Below are positions 1 through 7,426 of a DNA stretch of 46,845 bases, piece by piece. Source of the DNA: a virus; IMG/VR virus record IMGVR_UViG_3300043398_000421, positions 1 through 46,845 of that record; one strand, 5' to 3'. The stretch's first letter is position 1. The number at the start of each line of letters is the position of its first letter. Under the pieces are notes generated by a model. The model was given only the letters and a program-made list of their open reading frames with translations. It searched no databases and was not told the DNA's origin. The position numbers and the translations under genes were made by a program.

Positions 1-651
1 CTGTCGTGGTATTTGCCTCTGGCGAAGATCGCCCACGTCTGCTTCCAGACGGATGGGTGGGGAGATGCGGGGTTTTACCAGGATGAGGGGGTGCGCCGGA
101 TTGAGTTGCACCAGGGGTTTTGCCCAGACTGGCACGTTGAGCCCCTGAATGTCACGGATGAGGAGATCGCGGCGTACGCCGGTGACGTGGTATTCGTGGG
201 TTCCACGTATACGGCGCGGCGCCGGGCGCTGGTGGCGGAACTCAAACGATATCCGGGGTTCAGGAAGTTTGGCTCCCCCGAGGGGGATCTGTGGGGGCGC
301 CCATTCGCGATCGCGATGCGGCATTCGAAGATCGTCGTGGGCGACAACTACACGAACGATGTGGGCGGTTACTGGTCGGACAGGGTCTATTTGGCGCTGG
401 CCTGCGGGGCTTTCTTCGTGACAGCGGACGTGCCGGGGTTGCAAGCGGAGTTCGTTCATGGGCTGGATTTGATGGTGTGGAAGGACTTCCATCAGTTACA
501 CCGGATTATCCGGTCGTATCTAGAGCCCGGTACGGATAAGTACCGGCGGGCCATTGCGGGTCGCGGTCAAGCGGGAACGCTGCGTTCCCATTCGTATAAT
601 CATAGAGTTGCGGATTTCGTGCGGGAACTGTCCCGCGTGGCGGAGGGATAA
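1..651 (+). CDS. Glycosyltransferase, GT-B fold, CgeB-like (C-terminal part, 5' end outside window)
   Basis: The frame is open from base 1, and the first codons read L-S-W-Y-L-P-L-A. This resembles the linker before the C-terminal Rossmann domain in CgeB-type family-1 glycosyltransferases, so the TTG at 13 is probably not the true start and the gene enters from outside the window. The visible part (about 216 residues) has VVFVGSTY, a segment of the type 'IVVGDNYTNDVGGYWSDRVYLALACGAFFVTADVPGL' in which a modified sugar-nucleotide-binding region and the acidic/glycine-rich switch expected of GT-B enzymes can be seen, and a helical C-terminus. It is predicted to move a sugar from a nucleotide donor to an unknown acceptor. 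The gene after it starts 1 bp beyond its stop. Base 571-589 inside it carries a palindrome repeated at 41392. Family assignment is by pattern only. Confidence 0.7.
   Translation: MSWYLPLAKIAHVCFQTDGWGDAGFYQDEGVRRIELHQGFCPDWHVEPLNVTDEEIAAYAGDVVFVGSTYTARRRALVAELKRYPGFRKFGSPEGDLWGRPFAIAMRHSKIVVGDNYTNDVGGYWSDRVYLALACGAFFVTADVPGLQAEFVHGLDLMVWKDFHQLHRIIRSYLEPGTDKYRRAIAGRGQAGTLRSHSYNHRVADFVRELSRVAEG
571..589 (+). repeat. Palindromic repeat, copy 1
   Basis: GCGGGAACGCTGCGTTCCC, with the inverted repeat GGGAACG/CGTTCCC at 573-579 and 583-589 around CTG. It lies inside the coding frame of the first glycosyltransferase. The same 19 bases recur at 41392. Confidence 0.6.
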
Positions 652-933
652 ATGGGGGAGACAGCGAAGACGCTCGCGAAGATGCGTAAAGAGCGGGGCA
701 TGGCGGTTGGGTTGCTGAACGTGGCGATGGGCGCTGAGGGCGACGATTTGTTTATGGCATGCAAGACCATCGGGGCGCTGTATCTGGAGCAGGAAAAGAC
801 CCTGATTGAGGCGCGCGCCTATATCCTGTTACTGGAAGATCGGCTGGTCCATCACGAGCCGGATGCGTTCGGGGATGAGGGGGCCGAAGGGGCCGTATCG
901 CCGCCTGCGGATGGAGCGCTCCCGTGCGAGTAA
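652..933 (+). CDS. Hypothetical protein, 93 aa
   Basis: ATG directly follows the upstream TAA, with the GGAGGG inside the preceding codons serving as ribosome binding site. The protein is helical and charged (AKTLAKMRKERG near the N-terminus; LYLEQEKTLIEARAYILLLEDRL in the middle looks like one long amphipathic helix), with an acidic/Pro-rich tail. No family recognised. It overlaps the next glycosyltransferase gene by 10 bp, so the two are probably translationally coupled and transcribed with the sugar-transfer cluster. Confidence 0.6.
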   Translation: MGETAKTLAKMRKERGMAVGLLNVAMGAEGDDLFMACKTIGALYLEQEKTLIEARAYILLLEDRLVHHEPDAFGDEGAEGAVSPPADGALPCE

Positions 934-1934
934 TTCAAGTATCGGGGCGCCGTGACGACGCCGATCTTGTGGGCTCCAGCCTGGGCAATTGCAACGACAG
1001 GCTGATCGCGAAGTGTTTCGGGTGCCGGGAGGACTTGGGGTCTCCGGTTGAGAATGACGTGCTTAGCGGCTATGACGCGCTGTTCGTGACGATGTCGAAG
1101 CGGCCTGCGCCACACGAGACCCGATGGATGGAGTGCGCGTGGCGATTCAAGGAGGCGTTCCCGGAAAAGAAGTTGATCGTCTACCAGGAGGCGGACGACC
1201 GGTGGCCCACCTACGTGGATTGGCCGTCACAGCGCGACATGTACGAGTTGCTGCAGGTGACGGACCTGTTTCTCGCGCACAACGAGAGCGACGCGGACAC
1301 GTACCGGTTGCTGATGGGCCCGAATGGCCAGTCCATGTACTTCCCGTCGATCCAGGAACTGCCGATGATTGAGCGTTTCTATACCCCATACGTGGCGAAA
1401 ACGGCGGGGTCCGTTTTGGTGAATGCGTTCGACAATAGGTCCGGCGGCTTGTGTGCCGCCCTGATCGCGAAGAAGTGCGGGGCGCAAGAGATTCTACATT
1501 TCAACACCACGACGTATCACGACAACCGGAACGCGGATGCGGCGCGGATATTCGGGCTTCGGATGACCGAGATCCCGAGCATGGGGTGGACATCATGGGC
1601 GAGAGCGATCTCGCCGGCCGCTGTTTACGTGAGTCCGCTGGCGGTGGTCGCCGCCGGTCGCGACACGATCGCGTGTGCGGTCTTGGGCATTCCGGTAATC
1701 GGGAACGCTCATTCGACGCCGCAACAAAAACTCTTCCCGGCCCTCGCGATCAACCCCAACTATATCCCGGGCATTGAGGCTACGTTGGAGAGCGTGCTCC
1801 GCGGGTCGTCGGCGTCTGACGTGGAGAGGATGATCGTGGAGCCGGCAAGGAAGGCGGTGTACGCGGAGTATTCGGTGGAAGCGGGGCTGGCGAAGGCGGA
1901 CGGGATCTTGAAGAGATTGGGGTGGCGTAAATGA
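924..1934 (+). CDS. Glycosyltransferase-like protein, GT-B type
   Basis: The start is GTG, inside the end of the preceding gene. The 336-residue protein has an N-terminal half with a region about host/donor handling (YDALFVTMSKRPAPHETRW) and a C-terminal half with features of GT-B enzymes: VLVNAFDNRSGGLCAALI, then a 'VYVSPLAVVAAGRDTIACAVLGIPVIGN' stretch in which a small Gly/Ala-rich helix followed by GIPVIG matches the donor-binding helix of family 1/4 glycosyltransferases. It sits in a run of sugar-transfer genes. It is more diverged than the others, so donor and acceptor cannot be predicted, and it may be a structural relative rather than an active enzyme. Confidence 0.6.
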   Translation: MRVIQVSGRRDDADLVGSSLGNCNDRLIAKCFGCREDLGSPVENDVLSGYDALFVTMSKRPAPHETRWMECAWRFKEAFPEKKLIVYQEADDRWPTYVDWPSQRDMYELLQVTDLFLAHNESDADTYRLLMGPNGQSMYFPSIQELPMIERFYTPYVAKTAGSVLVNAFDNRSGGLCAALIAKKCGAQEILHFNTTTYHDNRNADAARIFGLRMTEIPSMGWTSWARAISPAAVYVSPLAVVAAGRDTIACAVLGIPVIGNAHSTPQQKLFPALAINPNYIPGIEATLESVLRGSSASDVERMIVEPARKAVYAEYSVEAGLAKADGILKRLGWRK

Positions 1935-2242
1935 GAGATATCGACGAACTGGTCAAAAGGCTCGAGTGCGACGCTCTTGATGAAGAGGGGAGGGCGCGGC
2001 TGGCCGAGATTATTCGGGAATCGGCGAAGCCGGTGCCCCCGATGAAGACTTACGAAGTGGCACTTCTGGGCTCAGAGGGGAAGCGTGTTCGCGTGACTGC
2101 ATGCGAGGTTCAGTTGGCGATGGGGTGTCTGCTGTTCCGGGATAAAAAGGGGCATCTTTGTGGTGGATATGCGCAGGGCGAATGGAAGGCCTTCGCGGAG
2201 GAGTGCTTTAACGATATTGACGCGGCCAAGCCGGAGAAATGA
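1931..2242 (+). CDS. Hypothetical protein, 103 aa
   Basis: The ATG overlaps the stop of the upstream glycosyltransferase by 4 bp (ATGA), indicating coupled translation. The N-terminus is an acidic amphipathic helix (IDELVKRLECDALDEEGRARLAEII). It is followed by a short beta-rich domain (TYEVALLGSEGKRVRVTACEVQLA, then CLLFRDKKGHLCGGYAQGEWKAF), which could be a small beta-sandwich. No family recognised. It ends 2 bp before the end of the opposing HNH gene, so two convergent genes meet here with no room for a terminator. Confidence 0.6.
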   Translation: MRDIDELVKRLECDALDEEGRARLAEIIRESAKPVPPMKTYEVALLGSEGKRVRVTACEVQLAMGCLLFRDKKGHLCGGYAQGEWKAFAEECFNDIDAAKPEK

Positions 2243-2244
2243 TG

Positions 2245-2880
2245 CTACCGAGCGCCGACATTCATGCGATGGGGCAACTGGGGTGGCAACGGCGGCGTTG
2301 GCAGCTTCCTTGATTTCCCCTTAAGTACGCGCATAGCATGCATTTTTGACATCCCGATGATTTTGGCGCACCTGTACGCAGACATCCCTGAGCGGTGCAG
2401 TTCACGCAGGCGTTCTATTTCCGAATCGGAGAACCTGGTGGCTCTATGATTTTCTCCTCGCATCAGAATTTGTTCTGGTTTAACTCTTCTCTTCCAGTGA
2501 TTGTCTCCGCGATACTTTTCTGGATGCGTGGAGAATCCGCTCTTCTCCCCGCTTGCCCCGCGTCCTCGCTTCCACATGTCGTCCATATTGGACCTTGGCG
2601 TCCCTTCGTACAGGTGCGCAGGATTGCAACATTTGGGATTATCGCAGGTATGGCACGCCAGTGCGTTCCCTGTATCTTTTCCATCCAAATGAAGCGCAAT
2701 GCGGTGAGTGAAAAGCCTTCGCCACTTTCCACTTCGAAACACATGTGTGATCCCATATCCCTTCTGGAGACCAAGGAGCCAAGGCCAACACTTGTTTGGT
2801 CCAGCGCTCTTATCAACCCTGGACCAGAATCGCTTGATTTCTTCATGAGTCAAGTCCGGTATCTTCTTTGGCGTTGCCAC
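2245..2880 (-). CDS. HNH homing endonuclease with C-terminal helix-turn-helix
   Basis: This is the only convincing minus-strand gene. GTG start is preceded by GGAGGG about 10 nt upstream. The 211-residue protein carries an HNH_3-type nuclease core: H59, then CHTCDNP at 76-82, CCNPAHL at 84-90 and the catalytic-region N98 followed by DDM. Two Cys pairs probably bind a structural zinc. Residues about 150-195 (SEIERLRELHRSGMSAYRCAKIIGMS) form a helix-turn-helix typical of the DNA-binding tail of free-standing phage homing endonucleases. It makes a site-specific cut that lets the gene spread into phages lacking it. It sits antisense in the glycosylation island with no intron visible around it, so it is most likely a free-standing insertion. 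Confidence 0.88.
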   Translation of the reverse strand: MATPKKIPDLTHEEIKRFWSRVDKSAGPNKCWPWLLGLQKGYGITHVFRSGKWRRLFTHRIALHLDGKDTGNALACHTCDNPKCCNPAHLYEGTPRSNMDDMWKRGRGASGEKSGFSTHPEKYRGDNHWKRRVKPEQILMRGENHRATRFSDSEIERLRELHRSGMSAYRCAKIIGMSKMHAMRVLKGKSRKLPTPPLPPQLPHRMNVGAR

Positions 2881-2924
2881 TGGTGTATACCCTCCAATGT
2901 TACTATGATACCACGGAGCGCAGA

Positions 2925-4280
2925 ATGAATAAGATTCCAGTACTGATGACGACTTACGGAAGGCTCGCGTATAGCATCCAGGCGCTGGAGTCGATCGTCC
3001 GGTTGCCCGGGAATCCGGTGTCGGTCACGATCTGGGACAACGGATCGACCGACGGAACGAAGACATGGTTGAAGTATCTGGATCGCGAGAAGTACTGCAT
3101 CGAAGAGATCGTGGACAGGCCCAGCAACGAAGGGCTACCGCGGGCGGTGAACTACTTCTTCCGAAAGCACCATGACGCGAAGTTCGTTGTGAAGATGGAC
3201 AACGACACGGTTGCGCCGGATTTGTGGCTATTAAACCTACTGGAAGCGTTTCGCCTGTTCGGAGACTCGCACAAGATGGGGGCCGTCAGCGGGACGTGTC
3301 TGAGGCCGAACGGGCTGACGTTTCAGGAATGGGCCGATCGGCACATGAAGACCGTCCCGTGCCTGAAACATCATCTCCATTTCAACGGGTATGTCCTTGG
3401 GACGTGCGTGTTGATTAATATGGAGATGATTCGGCAGCGCGGGCTTCTCTTCGAGCGTCTTCCTTCCAAGATCGGCGGCTGGACCGACTACACGCGAATT
3501 GCGTCGGAGATTGAGGGGTCCTGGAATTTTGCCTTCTACAGCAAGGTCCCTGTGAAACTGCTGAACTTGGCCGCAGAGCATGTGCTTTCGGATGATTACC
3601 CGGAGTACGATCGCGAGATCCTGGAAGTGCGGACGAACGGGAATGCGTGGTGGGACGCCGTCGGTGGGCTATCGGGGGTGAAGCGATTCATCGATGATCA
3701 CGGCGGCCTGATGCCGCTGACTCCAGCGACCGAGCCGCCTCCGCCATTGCCGGTTCCATCGCGCACGCAGGTGCCTCCGTCGGTATGGACGGGAGCGGGG
3801 GAGTTGCCGCTTCGGTCCACGGCTGAGTATTGGATCAGCCGGGTGCAGAAGCACGGGCCCACGGCTTCGACCTTCCTGACGACACCCCCCGAAAAGATTG
3901 CGGAGTTCACGGAACATCACATGGGCGTGATGAGGCGGTACGTGAAGGGAAGCGTTCTGGAGACCGGCTGCGGGTGGGGGCGACTTTCTTTGCCCATCAG
4001 TCGCTTGGCGACGAGCTACGTTGGGGTGGACTTCGTGCCGGCGCTCATCGCCAAGGCGAAGGAGTCTTTGCCTGATTTGGATTTTCGGGTGGCGTCCGCA
4101 GCGGACCTCCCGTTTGAAGACGGTTCGTTCGATGTGGTCGTGGCGGTGACGTGCGTGTCTTCGTTCGCGCACATCTTTGACGCGGTGCTCGCAGAGTGCC
4201 GCAGGGTGCTGAAACCTTCCGGGGTGATTCTTTTCCTTGAGGAAGATTACGCCAGGATGGACTGGAAATTGAAACATTAA
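2925..4280 (+). CDS. Fusion of GT-A family 2 glycosyltransferase and class I SAM methyltransferase
   Basis: I chose ATG 2925, not the in-frame codon at 2868, because GGAG lies at 2915-2918 and the family begins right at the first beta strand (IPVLMTTYGR). Residues 4-240 are a GT-2 catalytic domain: WDNGSTDGT after the second strand, then VVKMDNDT, which holds the D-x-D-like metal/sugar-nucleotide site. A Pro-rich linker (about 265-290) leads to a class I methyltransferase with motif I LETGCGWG at 345-352, then GVDF, and DLPFEDGSFDVVV, the UbiE/Methyltransf_11 signature. The enzyme may add a sugar and then methylate it, capping the glycan, as seen in O-antigen chain-length control enzymes. That coupling is inference. 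Confidence 0.85.
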   Translation: MNKIPVLMTTYGRLAYSIQALESIVRLPGNPVSVTIWDNGSTDGTKTWLKYLDREKYCIEEIVDRPSNEGLPRAVNYFFRKHHDAKFVVKMDNDTVAPDLWLLNLLEAFRLFGDSHKMGAVSGTCLRPNGLTFQEWADRHMKTVPCLKHHLHFNGYVLGTCVLINMEMIRQRGLLFERLPSKIGGWTDYTRIASEIEGSWNFAFYSKVPVKLLNLAAEHVLSDDYPEYDREILEVRTNGNAWWDAVGGLSGVKRFIDDHGGLMPLTPATEPPPPLPVPSRTQVPPSVWTGAGELPLRSTAEYWISRVQKHGPTASTFLTTPPEKIAEFTEHHMGVMRRYVKGSVLETGCGWGRLSLPISRLATSYVGVDFVPALIAKAKESLPDLDFRVASAADLPFEDGSFDVVVAVTCVSSFAHIFDAVLAECRRVLKPSGVILFLEEDYARMDWKLKH

Positions 4281-4289
4281 GGAGGTCCC

Positions 4290-4550
4290 GTGAGCGAAAG
4301 AAGCAATTCAAAGGATGGCCCAAACCTTTATGAGGATATCGTTGCCGTAATTAAGCAGCATGACGGTCTTACGGGGGAGTATCACTGTCCCACGCGTTGG
4401 CCCGCCCACTGCGAGAAAATCTCCATCTCCGTGGATCCGGACCCAGGAAAAACCATACGGCAGGTCTGGGTTATATATGGCCGAACGACGCAGCGTGACC
4501 GAGAAAACCTTGAGATACTTAAAGATCTCAAGCAAAAAGGCTTAGCCTAA
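4290..4550 (+). CDS. Hypothetical protein, 86 aa
   Basis: GTG start 4290 has a strong AAGGAGG seven to eight bases upstream, so translation is well supported. The protein has an N-terminal helix (NLYEDIVAVIKQH), a beta segment (KISISVDPDPGKTIRQVWVIYG) and a charged C-terminal helix. No family recognised. It precedes the Tad1/Acb2-type gene by 12 bp and shares its style of ribosome binding site, so the small genes 4290-5265 look like one unit of accessory genes inserted between glycosyltransferases. Confidence 0.65.
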   Translation: MSERSNSKDGPNLYEDIVAVIKQHDGLTGEYHCPTRWPAHCEKISISVDPDPGKTIRQVWVIYGRTTQRDRENLEILKDLKQKGLA

Positions 4551-4562
4551 AAGGAGAATTAG

Positions 4563-4892
4563 ATGCTCGGACAATATTTGGCAGGAAACCATGTTGACGG
4601 GAACGGTAACCCGTCAGGCGGAAGCGTTGAAGGCATAGGCCTGAAGATCGAATGGCAGGACGGCCCCTTGGGCCGCGGTAAGGACCGGATTGAGCCGAAC
4701 GGCGCCTTCGTCGAGACAGTCATCGACGCGGCGCGTCAGCGGATCGAGTTCTACCAGAAGGCCGGCGGCGGCAAATTCGCCTGCCGGGAGAACGCGATCG
4801 CGTTGACGAAACTGGAAGAAGCCCTGCTATGGCTTGATAAGCGCACGCGGGACCGCGAAAAGCGACAGGTCGAAGGCACGCATACCGCTTAA
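4563..4892 (+). CDS. Tad1/Acb2 hook-domain protein: predicted sponge for immune signalling nucleotides
   Basis: AAAGGAG sits 7 nt before ATG. The 109-residue protein has the hook-domain layout: a short beta region with IEWQDGPLGRG at 29-39, NGAFVETVIDAARQRIEFYQ at 46-65, then FACRENAIALTKLEEALLWL at 72-91 and a closing TRDREKRQVEGTH. The pairing of CRENA-x(3)-TKLEEAL-x-WL with RTRDRE is characteristic of Acb2/Tad1 proteins. Acb2 binds CBASS cyclic oligonucleotides and Tad1 binds Thoeris cyclic ADP-ribose isomers, and both block the host effector. The N-terminal W-Q-D-G-P strand is closer to Tad1-type members, but I cannot tell which signal this protein binds. Assignment is by recalled family pattern, not by a search. 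Confidence 0.8.
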   Translation: MLGQYLAGNHVDGNGNPSGGSVEGIGLKIEWQDGPLGRGKDRIEPNGAFVETVIDAARQRIEFYQKAGGGKFACRENAIALTKLEEALLWLDKRTRDREKRQVEGTHTA

Positions 4893-4902
4893 GGAGAATC
4901 CT

Positions 4903-5265
4903 ATGCAACGGAGAAGTTTCCTCGGAGCCATGGCCGGATTGTTGGCGACGGTAGTCATGGACCCGGAGAAGGCGCTTTGGGTTCCAGGAAAGAAGGTCAT
5001 TTCGATACCGAAGCCGGAACCTGTCGGATACAGCCGGATTTTCTGGGAAGACAGAATGATTGGCGTGTCGCAGTACGCGCCGGGACAGATTGTGTGGGAG
5101 GCACTGGGGAAAGGGATGGTTCGAGTAGACCTCACGGGCCAGAGGATTCCACCGCCTACTCATCTTTTCCACATGGGCCCGGAAACGAAACTGTTTTCAA
5201 CCGCCGAGATCAACGAGTGGAAGGAAGCGTTGCCGAACTTCACGTTCGTGGGAGCGCTGGCATGA
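4903..5265 (+). CDS. Small protein with twin-arginine-like leader, unknown function
   Basis: AAGGAG at 4891-4896 overlaps the preceding stop and gives ATG 4903. The first residues are MQRRSFLGAMAGLLATVV: R-R-x-F-L followed by an uncharged helix, the form of a Tat signal. The 'mature' part (about 100 residues) is beta-rich (PVGYSRIFWEDRMIGVSQYAPGQIV, then GMVRVDLTGQRIPPP) and ends with a short helix. Export of a folded phage protein through the host Tat system would be unusual; the leader could also be a membrane anchor. It overlaps the next glycosyltransferase by 4 bp (ATGA), so it is expressed with the sugar genes. Confidence 0.65.
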   Translation: MQRRSFLGAMAGLLATVVMDPEKALWVPGKKVISIPKPEPVGYSRIFWEDRMIGVSQYAPGQIVWEALGKGMVRVDLTGQRIPPPTHLFHMGPETKLFSTAEINEWKEALPNFTFVGALA

Positions 5266-6362
5266 TCGGCGCCGTCGGCTACTGTCAAAACACTGGGTTG
5301 GGGGTGATGCTGCAGGAGCTTCGAAAGCACTGCGGTGTCACCACTCAACTGGCGATCGCGCACAGCGGGTTCGACGCGCCGTTCGATTTCGAATTGGCGA
5401 CGAATTGTCATCTGAACGGGGCGCCGTCCGACGGGAACCCTTTCGATTTCACGCGGTACAAGTGGGAAGTCCAACGGGAAGACCTCGAGGCGTGGGTTGC
5501 CACGCACGGCGTCAAAACGGCTGTCTTCATCGAAACGCCGTTCGGGAAGAACACGTTTCGGTGGTGCAAGGAACTGGGGCTGAAGACGGCGCTGATCGTA
5601 ATGCCGGAATGGTTCGACTACCGACAGGACACCTACAAGGGGGTGGATCTCTACATCTGCCCGACGTTCAGTTCGTATCAGTCGTTGCCGCTGGACAACC
5701 GGAGGTACATGCCGTGGCCGGTAGATACCGAGGCGCTGAAGTTTCGGTTGCGGGCCGGGAAGGCCAAGACCTTTGTCCACAATGCCGGCAACATCGGGCT
5801 GAATGGCCGGAAGGGGACAAAGGAAGCCGTCCATGCGTTCGCGATGGCTGCGCAGGCCAATTCGGAAATCCGGCTACTCGTTCGGGCGCAACGGGCGTTG
5901 CCGCCGGACCTTGCGGAGTACATCTCCCGGTGTAACGCGAACTTCGATGACCGCATCGTCCTGGACGTGCGATCGCGGGCGACGGTGGCGGAGCTTTACG
6001 AAGAGGGGGATGTCCTGATCCAGGCCCCGCTGTACGAGGGGCATGCACTGACGGCGCTGGAGGGGATGGCTGCGGGATTCCCGGTTATCACGACAGATGC
6101 TGAGCCGATGAACGAATATTCGCAGTTAGGGGACCCTCTGTTGGTTCCGGTTCGTGAACGCATGCCGGCGGGAACCATCAACCCCGCATACGAGATCACG
6201 CTCCCCGACGTGGGGCAGATGGCGAAGGCCATCATCTATTGCGCTGAGAACGACATGTCCGAATTCTCGGACCGGAACCGCCGGTTCGTGGAAGAGGAGT
6301 ATTCATGGGGCCACTTGGGGGATCGATGGCGGGACGTCCTGAGCAGTATCGAATCCCGTTAA
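5262..6362 (+). CDS. Glycosyltransferase, GT-B fold, family 4-like
   Basis: I used ATG 5262 (ATGA overlap with the gene before), giving 366 residues; the frame is open further upstream, but that is shadow. The N-terminal domain opens with VGYCQNTGLGVMLQELRKHCG. The C-terminal domain shows the GT-4 signature: KTFVHNAGNIGLNGRKGTKEAVHAF (the donor-phosphate-binding turn), DVLIQAPLYEGHALTALEGMAAGFPVITTD, in which E-G-x(4)-L-E-x-M-A-x-G-x-P-V-I-T is the canonical nucleotide-sugar-binding helix. This is the clearest GT-B enzyme in the cluster. The acceptor is unknown. It overlaps the aminotransferase gene by 58 bp. Confidence 0.88.
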   Translation: MIGAVGYCQNTGLGVMLQELRKHCGVTTQLAIAHSGFDAPFDFELATNCHLNGAPSDGNPFDFTRYKWEVQREDLEAWVATHGVKTAVFIETPFGKNTFRWCKELGLKTALIVMPEWFDYRQDTYKGVDLYICPTFSSYQSLPLDNRRYMPWPVDTEALKFRLRAGKAKTFVHNAGNIGLNGRKGTKEAVHAFAMAAQANSEIRLLVRAQRALPPDLAEYISRCNANFDDRIVLDVRSRATVAELYEEGDVLIQAPLYEGHALTALEGMAAGFPVITTDAEPMNEYSQLGDPLLVPVRERMPAGTINPAYEITLPDVGQMAKAIIYCAENDMSEFSDRNRRFVEEEYSWGHLGDRWRDVLSSIESR

Positions 6363-7426
6363 GCCGGCCCGCGCGGCTGGATCACGCACGAAGCAACGTC
6401 AGCCGGGCGCTGGAATCCGGGTGGGTCTCGCAGGGTCCGTTTGTCCAGGAGGCCCAAGCGCGGCTTGCGGCATTAACCCGGAGGAAGTACGCGCTGTGCG
6501 TGTCGAGCGGGACGACGGCGCTCTTGGTGGCGTTGCTGGCCGTGAAAGAGGAAATCCGGGCGCAGCGGATTGAGTGCGAGTGGTCGGTGGCGATGCCCAC
6601 CATGACGTTCGCCGCGGTGGCGAATTCAGCCAGGCTGGCTGGGGCGGCGCCGATTTATTGCGGGCACGATGCGGAGTCTTGGCAGGTCCCGTTCTCCGAG
6701 TGGGACAGGGGATATGGCGTCGCAGTATGGATGCCCGCGCCATGCTACGGGGGGAGCGCCGGCCATGTTCCGCGCCGCGAGTACAGGGGAGACTACGTCA
6801 TCTCCGACGCGGCGGAATCGTTCGGGGCCACGGGGGCGTGCCTCATGGGGGACATCGCGTGCGTGTCATTCTTCGCCAACAAGATCGTGACGAGCGGGGG
6901 GGAAGGCGGAGCGTGCCTGACCGACGATGAGGCCCTGCTTAACAGGATGAAGCTCATCGCCAATCACGGGATATCCGGGAAAGACTACCTCGCCAGCAGC
7001 ACGGGGCTCAACGGCAGAATGACCGACATTCAGGCGGCTGTGCTCTGCTCCCAATTGGACAATCTAGACGATTTCCTCGCGTCCAGACATGCGGTCCTCC
7101 ATCGCCTCAGAGGGCACGCGCTGGAGGCGGGATGGCGGGTCCCGACGCAGGATTCCCGAATGGCCCCATGGATATTTGCGGGGATCCCGCCAAACCGGTC
7201 AAGGGTTGTTTCGAGGTGCGATGAACTGGGGATTGAGCACAGGATGCTTTTCCCTTGCGCCCACCAGCGGACGCCCCAAACGATGGCCCAAGCATCGTGG
7301 AAATATCTGGATAATGCCGCTCGCATCAGCGCAAGCGGGATTTGTCTGCCATTGTTCAGCGATATGGCGGATTGGGAGATAGAGGGGGTGTTGGATGTCA
7401 TCCGGGCAGGGGGGGGGGACGAATGA
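6305..7426 (+). CDS. DegT/DnrJ/EryC1/StrS-family PLP-dependent sugar aminotransferase
   Basis: ATG 6305 has GAGGAG five to six bases upstream and gives 373 residues, normal for the family. Recognisable parts: IPLSRPARLDHARSNVSRAL start, GPFVQEAQARLAAL, SSGTTALLVALLA (substrate/PLP-phosphate loop), the S-D-A-A-E-S-F-G segment holding the PLP-ring aspartate, and SFFANKIVTSGGEGG, with the Schiff-base lysine K193. Such enzymes aminate the 3- or 4-keto group of a dTDP- or UDP-keto-sugar. No dehydratase or epimerase that would make the keto sugar is in the window, so the enzyme probably taps a host pool. The last codons include a run of ten G. Confidence 0.9.
   Translation: MGPLGGSMAGRPEQYRIPLSRPARLDHARSNVSRALESGWVSQGPFVQEAQARLAALTRRKYALCVSSGTTALLVALLAVKEEIRAQRIECEWSVAMPTMTFAAVANSARLAGAAPIYCGHDAESWQVPFSEWDRGYGVAVWMPAPCYGGSAGHVPRREYRGDYVISDAAESFGATGACLMGDIACVSFFANKIVTSGGEGGACLTDDEALLNRMKLIANHGISGKDYLASSTGLNGRMTDIQAAVLCSQLDNLDDFLASRHAVLHRLRGHALEAGWRVPTQDSRMAPWIFAGIPPNRSRVVSRCDELGIEHRMLFPCAHQRTPQTMAQASWKYLDNAARISASGICLPLFSDMADWEIEGVLDVIRAGGGDE
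7409..7418 (+). repeat. Ten-base poly-G tract at an operon junction
   Basis: Ten G in a row lie in the last codons of the aminotransferase and end 4 bp before the ATG of the next gene. The tract probably doubles as the ribosome binding site for that gene. Length slippage would change the aminotransferase end and the stop/start overlap. Confidence 0.85.

Noticed and set aside
4977-5261. Extended start of the GT gene at 5262
   Set aside because: The upstream part of the open frame overlaps the Tat-leader gene, which has a good ribosome site, and does not resemble a glycosyltransferase.
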